9,647 bases of DNA from an uncultured bacterium. GTDB taxonomy: Bacteria; Verrucomicrobiota; Kiritimatiellia; CAIKKV01. Under the pieces are notes generated by a model. That model saw nothing but the letters and a program-made list of their open reading frames with translations. It made no database searches and was not told where the DNA came from. The stretch is from the NCBI GenBank assembly GCA_903828035.1, contig CAIKKV010000394.1, forward strand, positions 1 to 9,647, read 5' to 3'. Shown in pieces: positions 6,257 to 9,647 of the stretch (position 1 is the stretch's first letter; each line of letters opens with the position of its first letter). The translations under genes and the position numbers were made by a program.

Positions 6257-6618
6257 GGCTTCGGCGGCGCGCCCGCCCCGGGCAGGTAGTGGATGACCTG
6301 CACCTTTTCCATGGTGACCAGGCCGCCGCCGCGGGACGTTTCGAACAGCTCCCGCAATTTCGGAAGGAATCGGTCGATTTTCTCCTCCTGATCCGTGATT
6401 TCGATGACCAGGGGGAGGTCGCCCGACAGGTCCAGCACGCCGGCCGTGCGCATGCGGCTGGAGGCCCCGAACCCGCCCGTCCCGCGCCAGGCGGTGGCGC
6501 CGGCGAGTCCGGCGGCGCGGGCTTCGCGGAGGATCACGTCATGCAGGGGGGCGCGGCCGACCTTGTCGGATTCGCCCAGAAAGATGCGGAGCAGCTTGGC
6601 CTCGCCTTGAAGTTCCAT
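6253..6618 (-). CDS. DUF190 family protein (PII-like fold)
   Basis: The 121-residue protein matches the DUF190 pattern: KLLRIFLGESDKV (8-20), PLHDVILREARAAGLAGATAWRG (24-46), a GFGASSR loop (50-56), then LPLVIEITDQEEKIDRFLP (68-86) and GGLVTMEKVQVIHY (98-111). The family is predicted to adopt a PII-like ferredoxin fold that could sense a small ligand; its biochemical role is not established. It is very commonly beside, or fused to, CrcB fluoride channels. The start at 6618 is chosen because its ATG shares one base with the crcB stop (TGATG) and the protein then begins at the first conserved block; the frame stays open further upstream but over crcB. Its stop overlaps the archease start. Confidence 0.92.
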   Translation of the reverse strand: MELQGEAKLLRIFLGESDKVGRAPLHDVILREARAAGLAGATAWRGTGGFGASSRMRTAGVLDLSGDLPLVIEITDQEEKIDRFLPKLRELFETSRGGGLVTMEKVQVIHYLPGAGAPPKP

Positions 6619-7019
6619 CACACACCTGCGCTTTTTTGGAGGAGTCGAACCAGGAGCAGTCCCCCCAGGAACGCGCCGCTGGAGACGGCCAGGGTTCCCG
6701 CCAGGTAGAGGACCGCGTGAAAGAGGTCGCCCGAGCGGAGCATCTGGGCGCTTTCGTAGACCAGGGAGGATAGGGTGGTGAAGCCGCCGCAGAAGCCCGT
6801 GGCCAGCAGGAGCCGGGCCTCGGGGCTGATGCCTTCGCCGCGGGCGGCCGCCTCGGCGATGAGGCCGATCGCGAAACAGCCCAGGACGTTGGAGGCGAGC
6901 GTGCCGGCCGGCCAGTCGACGGACAGGCGCTGGGCGGCCACGCTGAGCCCGTAGCGGGCCAGGGATCCGGCCATGCCGCCGGAGCCCACCAGCAGGCATG
7001 CGGTTAAAGGATGTGCCAT
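6618..7019 (-). CDS. crcB: Fluoride channel CrcB/Fluc
   Basis: CrcB is a dual-topology dimeric membrane channel that exports fluoride. The 133-residue protein has four hydrophobic segments and the family signatures GGMAGSLARY (14-23), GTLASNVLG (39-47, with the conserved asparagine N44), and TGFCGGFTTLSS (74-85). The last is the centre of the Phe-box and sodium-site region. Here the first Phe-box residue is present (F80) but the second position, usually phenylalanine in TTFS, is leucine (L83, codon CTA). The start at 7019 is preferred over the in-frame ATG at 7058, because the protein then begins at helix 1 and GAGG sits 5 nt upstream. It is the first gene of the crcB-DUF190-archease-rtcB run. 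Confidence 0.94.
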   Translation of the reverse strand: MAHPLTACLLVGSGGMAGSLARYGLSVAAQRLSVDWPAGTLASNVLGCFAIGLIAEAAARGEGISPEARLLLATGFCGGFTTLSSLVYESAQMLRSGDLFHAVLYLAGTLAVSSGAFLGGLLLVRLLQKSAGV

Positions 7020-7045
7020 AAATACCTCGTAAGCTTTGCAAGGGC

Positions 7046-7074
7046 ACCGTATCGCCACATGGGAAAGCCGTCAA
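7046..7074 (-). promoter_or_regulatory. Candidate sigma70-type promoter for crcB-DUF190-archease(-rtcB)
   Basis: On the minus strand TTGACG (7074-7069; 5 of 6 to TTGACA) is followed after exactly 17 nt by TACGGT (7051-7046; 3 of 6 to TATAAT). Transcription would start near 7039 and leave a leader of about 20 nt before the ATG at 7019, with GAGG inside it. Such a leader is too short for a fluoride riboswitch. This is a by-eye match only. Confidence 0.4.
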
Positions 7075-7080
7075 TACTAT

Positions 7081-7109
7081 TTGATTCACCCCCGCAAACC
7101 CGATAGAGT
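7081..7109 (+). promoter_or_regulatory. Candidate promoter for the methyltransferase pair
   Basis: TTGATT (7081-7086) and TAGAGT (7104-7109) are spaced by 17 nt, each matching 4 of 6 consensus bases. Transcription would start about 10 nt before the ATG at 7126, giving a very short leader, which fits the absence of a clear Shine-Dalgarno sequence there. It would be back to back with the crcB promoter. Weak evidence. Confidence 0.25.
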
Positions 7110-7125
7110 GAAGAGCTGGACTTTT

Positions 7126-7989
7126 ATGAATTTAACCGGACTACAATCCCAGGATTACGAGTATCTCGACGCGGGCCGCGGCGCCCGCCTCGAGCGCTTT
7201 GGCCCGTACATCCTCAACCGGCCCTCCCCCCAGGCGATCTGGGAGCCGGAGCAGCCGGAGGCGTGGACGAAAGCCGACGGGGTCTACGTCCGCTCCAGCA
7301 CAGGCGGGGGCGACTGGGATTTCCGCACCAAGCTGCCCGACACCTGGCCCGTGGCCTACGGGCCGTGCCGGTTCACCGTGAAGCCCACCGGCTTTGGCCA
7401 TGTCGGCCTGTTCCCCGAGCATTCGTGCCACTGGGAATGGGTGCGGGCGCAGATCCGCGCGGCCGGCGAGTCCTGCCGCATCCTGCACCTCTTCGCCTAC
7501 ACGGGCGCCATGAGCCTGGTGGCGGCCGAGGCGGGGGCCCAGGTCTGCCATCTCGACGCGGTGGAGGATATCAACCGCTGGGCGAGGGGCAATGCCGAGC
7601 TGAGCGGGCTTGCCGCCAGGCCGGTCCGCTGGATCACGGACGATGCCCTGAAGTTCGCGGCCCGCGAGGTGCGCCGGAAGCGGACCTATGAGGGCGTGAT
7701 CCTCGACCCGCCGACCTACGGCAAGGGCCCGGGCGGCGAGCGCTGGTTCCTGGAGGACCAGATCGCTCTACTGCTGGAGCAGCTCAAGGCCCTGATGGCG
7801 GAGCGGCCCCGGTTCATTCTCTTCACGTGCCACACCCCCGGCTTTTCAACTCCGCTGTTGGAGAATCTGCTGCGGGCCTGGCCGGAGTCGTTCGGCGGCC
7901 GGCTGGAAAGCGGCAACATGACGATGTCCAACAAACACTGCCGGTGCGTGCTGCCGGTGGGCGTTTTCGCCCGGTGGCAAGCCGAATAA
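7126..7989 (+). CDS. Class I SAM-dependent methyltransferase, RlmI/COG1092-like, without PUA domain
   Basis: With the ATG at 7126 the product has 287 residues and opens with the conserved YEYLDAGRGARLERFGPYIL block (11-30) seen in a group of stand-alone methyltransferases. KPTGFGHVGLFPE (86-98) precedes the SAM-binding motif I HLFAYTGAMSLVAAEAGA (121-138). D144 is the likely ribose-binding acidic residue at the end of beta 2. The catalytic/target-base motif IV is LDPPTYGKGPGG (193-204). This core resembles the C-terminal domain of RlmI-type 23S rRNA m5C methyltransferases, but the PUA-like N-terminus is missing. The substrate is probably RNA by homology; the exact target is unknown. The ATG has no strong Shine-Dalgarno sequence. 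A TTG-started upstream extension from 7036 would run through the promoter region and is not supported. A second, related methyltransferase begins 10 nt downstream. Confidence 0.85.
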   Translation: MNLTGLQSQDYEYLDAGRGARLERFGPYILNRPSPQAIWEPEQPEAWTKADGVYVRSSTGGGDWDFRTKLPDTWPVAYGPCRFTVKPTGFGHVGLFPEHSCHWEWVRAQIRAAGESCRILHLFAYTGAMSLVAAEAGAQVCHLDAVEDINRWARGNAELSGLAARPVRWITDDALKFAAREVRRKRTYEGVILDPPTYGKGPGGERWFLEDQIALLLEQLKALMAERPRFILFTCHTPGFSTPLLENLLRAWPESFGGRLESGNMTMSNKHCRCVLPVGVFARWQAE

Positions 7990-7999
7990 GGAGCCTGAT

Positions 8000-9199
8000 A
8001 TGACGCGTCAATTGATCTTGAAGCCCGGCCGCGATGTGCCGGTTCAACGGGGCCATCCCTGGATTTTCTCCGGCGCCATTGCGCGCGAAGAGGGCGATGC
8101 CTCCGCGGATGAGGCGGATATCGTGAGCAGCCGCGGCGTGTTCCTCGGCCGCGCGACCGTGCAGGAGCCCTCGGATATCCGGGCCCGCCTGTTCGACACC
8201 CACCCGGACGTCACGCTGAATGCGGCCGGCCTGCGGGCCCGCATCCGGACGGCCCGCGAGCGGCGCGAGGCCTGGCTGGGGCCCCAGGATGAGCCCGCCG
8301 GCCTGCGGGTGGTGTTTTCCGAGAGCGACGGCCTGCCCGGGCTGATTGTGGACCGCTACGGCAGCACGCTGGTGGTGCAGTTTTTGACGGGGCCGATGAC
8401 CCGGCGGCGGGCGGACGTGCTGGCGGCGCTGGAAGCCGTCTGGAAGCCGGCCACCATCTGGGAGCGGTCGGATGCGGATGCGTTGAAGCACGAGGGGCTT
8501 GAAAGCCGCACCGGGCTGGTCAGCGGCGTGGCGCCGGCCGGGCCCGTCGAGTTCAAGGAAAACGGAATCCGTTTCCTGGCCGACCTGGAGCATGGCCACA
8601 AGACGGGCTTCTACCTGGATCAGCGCGCGGGCCGCGCTTCCGTGGCGGCCTGGGTCAAGCGCAGCGGCGCGAAGCGGGTGCTGGACGTGTTTGCCTATAC
8701 GGGCGGCTTCGGGCTATGCGCCCGGAAGGCCGGCGCGGATTTCGTCATGTCGATCGACTCGTCGGCCCGCGCCAAGGAAACGGCCCTGAAGCAATATGAG
8801 CTGAACGGGTACGCCCGGGGCGACGGCTTCGATTATCGCGTGGACGATGCGTTCGAGACGCTGCGCGGGCTGAAGAACGCGGGCGAGAAGTTCGACGTGA
8901 TCATCGTGGACCCGCCGCGCCTCACCCCGTCGCGCGCGCATTTGCAGCGGTCGCTCCGGGCCTACAAGGACGCCAACCTGTGCGCCATCCGCCTGCTGAA
9001 GCCCGGCGGCCTGCTCTTCACGTTCTGTTGCAGCGGCCTGGTGGACCGGGATCTGTACGGCAAGGTGGTGGAAGGGGCGGCCCGCGATGCGGACCGTCCC
9101 CTCGGAATCCTGGAGCACCTGTTCCAGTCGCCGGATCATCCCGGGAAGCCGGGCTTTGCCGAATCGGAATATTTGAAGGGCTTCGTGCTGGGGGCGTAG
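8000..9199 (+). CDS. RlmI-like class I rRNA SAM-dependent methyltransferase
   Basis: The 399-residue protein has the domain order of RlmI (E. coli RlmI, 396 residues, makes m5C1962 in 23S rRNA). It has an N-terminal PUA-like domain with GHPWIFSGAI (18-27), the linker block SESDGLPGLIVDRYG (107-121), DLEHGHKTGFYLDQR (195-209), and motif I VLDVFAYTGGFGL (227-239). The acidic residue follows in SIDSS (251-255), motif IV is DPPRLTPSR (304-312), and TFCCSGLVDRDLY (341-353) follows a KPGG turn. AAGGAG (7988-7993) lies 6 nt before the ATG and overlaps the previous stop codon, so it is very likely cotranscribed with the preceding methyltransferase. It should act in the cytoplasm on rRNA or ribosomal precursors. 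The exact nucleotide target is inferred by family only, so no gene symbol is given. Confidence 0.9.
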   Translation: MTRQLILKPGRDVPVQRGHPWIFSGAIAREEGDASADEADIVSSRGVFLGRATVQEPSDIRARLFDTHPDVTLNAAGLRARIRTARERREAWLGPQDEPAGLRVVFSESDGLPGLIVDRYGSTLVVQFLTGPMTRRRADVLAALEAVWKPATIWERSDADALKHEGLESRTGLVSGVAPAGPVEFKENGIRFLADLEHGHKTGFYLDQRAGRASVAAWVKRSGAKRVLDVFAYTGGFGLCARKAGADFVMSIDSSARAKETALKQYELNGYARGDGFDYRVDDAFETLRGLKNAGEKFDVIIVDPPRLTPSRAHLQRSLRAYKDANLCAIRLLKPGGLLFTFCCSGLVDRDLYGKVVEGAARDADRPLGILEHLFQSPDHPGKPGFAESEYLKGFVLGA

Positions 9200-9217
9200 G
9201 GCGCCCCCCCTTGCGCC
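9200..9217. terminator. Short GC hairpin between convergent genes (weak terminator candidate)
   Basis: GGCGC (9200-9204) can pair with GCGCC (9213-9217) around an 8-nt C-rich loop, within the 22-nt gap between two convergent stop codons. The stem is only 5 bp and there is no T-run on either strand, so termination here is speculative. Confidence 0.2.
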
Positions 9218-9221
9218 GCCA

Positions 9222-9647
9222 TCAGGGGAAGACGACCGACAGCACCGCGCGAACGTCCCAGTCCTGCGTGTAACGGGCTTTCTCGACGTAGTAGCTTCCG
9301 GCCAGGGCCAGCCCGACGAACTCCATGCCGAACGGAGGGAGGATCTGCCCGACCCCGAGCGTGACGGGGACCTGCCAGGGATCCTTGTCGGCCTCCCAGT
9401 TGTACGTGCTTTCCGATCCGAGCGTGACGGACGTGCCCTTCTTGTTCAGGAAGTAGGTCGCCGCGGGCTGGATGGTCGTCAAGCTGACCTCGTCACGGTC
9501 GCTCTCTCCCGTCACGGACCAGACGTGCGTGAGCAGGCCCCCGATCGTGTAGTGGCCCGGCACCTTTTTGGCGATGACGAGCGTCGGGCCCGCCGACCAT
9601 TTCTCGGACCCGTAGTAATCCTCGGAAGCCGTCGGGGCGACCAGCGC
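9222..9647 (-). CDS. Outer-membrane beta-barrel transporter-like protein ('neuromedin U'/MetA-type), C-terminal part (truncated by window edge)
   Basis: The frame runs from the right window edge (first full codon 9647-9645) to TGA at 9224-9222, about 141 residues, so the N-terminus lies outside; the GTG at 9563 is internal. The visible part has alternating amphipathic strands. Its blocks are typical of outer-membrane proteins usually annotated 'transporter' or, misleadingly, 'neuromedin U': SEKWSAGPTLV, GGLLTHVWSVTGESDRDEV, QPAATYFL, TESTYNWE-like SESTYNWEADKDPW, then VPVTLGVGQ. It ends in a WDVRAVLSVVFP strand like the C-terminal beta-signal region of barrels. A related family is the MetA-pathway phenol-degradation channel. 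The substrate is unknown. It is convergent with the methyltransferase operon and not obviously related to it. Confidence 0.8.
   Translation of the reverse strand, partial: ALVAPTASEDYYGSEKWSAGPTLVIAKKVPGHYTIGGLLTHVWSVTGESDRDEVSLTTIQPAATYFLNKKGTSVTLGSESTYNWEADKDPWQVPVTLGVGQILPPFGMEFVGLALAGSYYVEKARYTQDWDVRAVLSVVFP

Noticed and set aside
7020..7089. Upstream extensions of crcB (ATG 7058), DUF190 (frame open to 7089) and the first methyltransferase (TTG 7036)
   Set aside because: The extensions run through neighbouring genes or the divergent promoter gap, add no conserved residues, and better-supported starts exist at 7019, 6618 and 7126.
7020..7125. Fluoride (crcB-motif) riboswitch upstream of crcB
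   Set aside because: GGCGAT occurs on the minus strand, but the matching TCGCC arm, second stem and 3' pseudoknot segment of the motif are not found, and the predicted leader after the promoter candidate is only about 20 nt.
1..9647. CRISPR array, tRNA, rRNA, insertion sequence or prophage genes
   Set aside because: No regularly spaced repeats, no tRNA-like cloverleaf or rRNA signature, and no transposase, integrase or phage structural proteins were seen on either strand.

Overview
The window is GC-rich, gene-dense bacterial chromosome with no plasmid, phage or CRISPR signature. Several features together suggest an uncultured member of the PVC superphylum (Kiritimatiellota, Lentisphaerota or Verrucomicrobiota type): a Gfo/Idh/MocA dehydrogenase, a DUF4886 SGNH-type protein, a long-form RtcB with archease, and an outer-membrane barrel of the 'neuromedin U'/transporter type. 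That placement is an inference from gene content and style; no marker gene is present.

Region 1 (left edge to 3425, + strand) is a sugar/amino-sugar block. It starts with the C-terminal half of a DegT/DnrJ/EryC1/StrS-type PLP aminotransferase, followed by a perfect intrinsic terminator-like hairpin. Three tightly packed genes follow: a Gfo/Idh/MocA oxidoreductase, glucosamine-6-phosphate deaminase (NagB) and a DUF4886 protein. The intergenic distances are 2 nt and a 1-nt overlap, so these three look like one transcription unit. The terminator ends only 20 nt before the oxidoreductase start codon, so it may act as an attenuator.

Region 2 (3426-3872) is about 450 bp with no convincing gene. 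Its main feature is a roughly 150-160 bp imperfect inverted repeat bounded by perfect 14-bp arms (3441-3454 and 3578-3591). A second, smaller hairpin sits just beyond it. This looks like an interspersed palindromic (MITE/REP-like) element or a structured RNA. It is followed by a small unrecognised exported protein (3873-4346).

Region 3 (4343-7019, - strand) is a four-gene run read right to left: crcB (fluoride channel), a DUF190 gene, archease and rtcB (RNA ligase). The first three are coupled by 1-nt and 4-nt overlaps; rtcB follows after a 72-nt gap containing a degenerate 9-nt tandem repeat. Archease activates RtcB, and DUF190 is a frequent neighbour of crcB, so two known pairs are joined in one apparent operon. 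A good sigma70-type promoter candidate precedes crcB.

Region 4 (7126-9199, + strand) is divergent from crcB and holds two adjacent SAM-dependent methyltransferases of the RlmI/COG1092 type. The second has the full PUA-like plus catalytic architecture; the first lacks the PUA-like part. The window ends in the 3' part of a convergent gene for an outer-membrane beta-barrel transporter-like protein (9222 to the right edge).

The observations most worth a second look are the long inverted-repeat element, the crcB-DUF190-archease-rtcB operon, the association of a cytoplasmic DUF4886 protein with nagB, and the terminator placed in the leader of the oxidoreductase operon.
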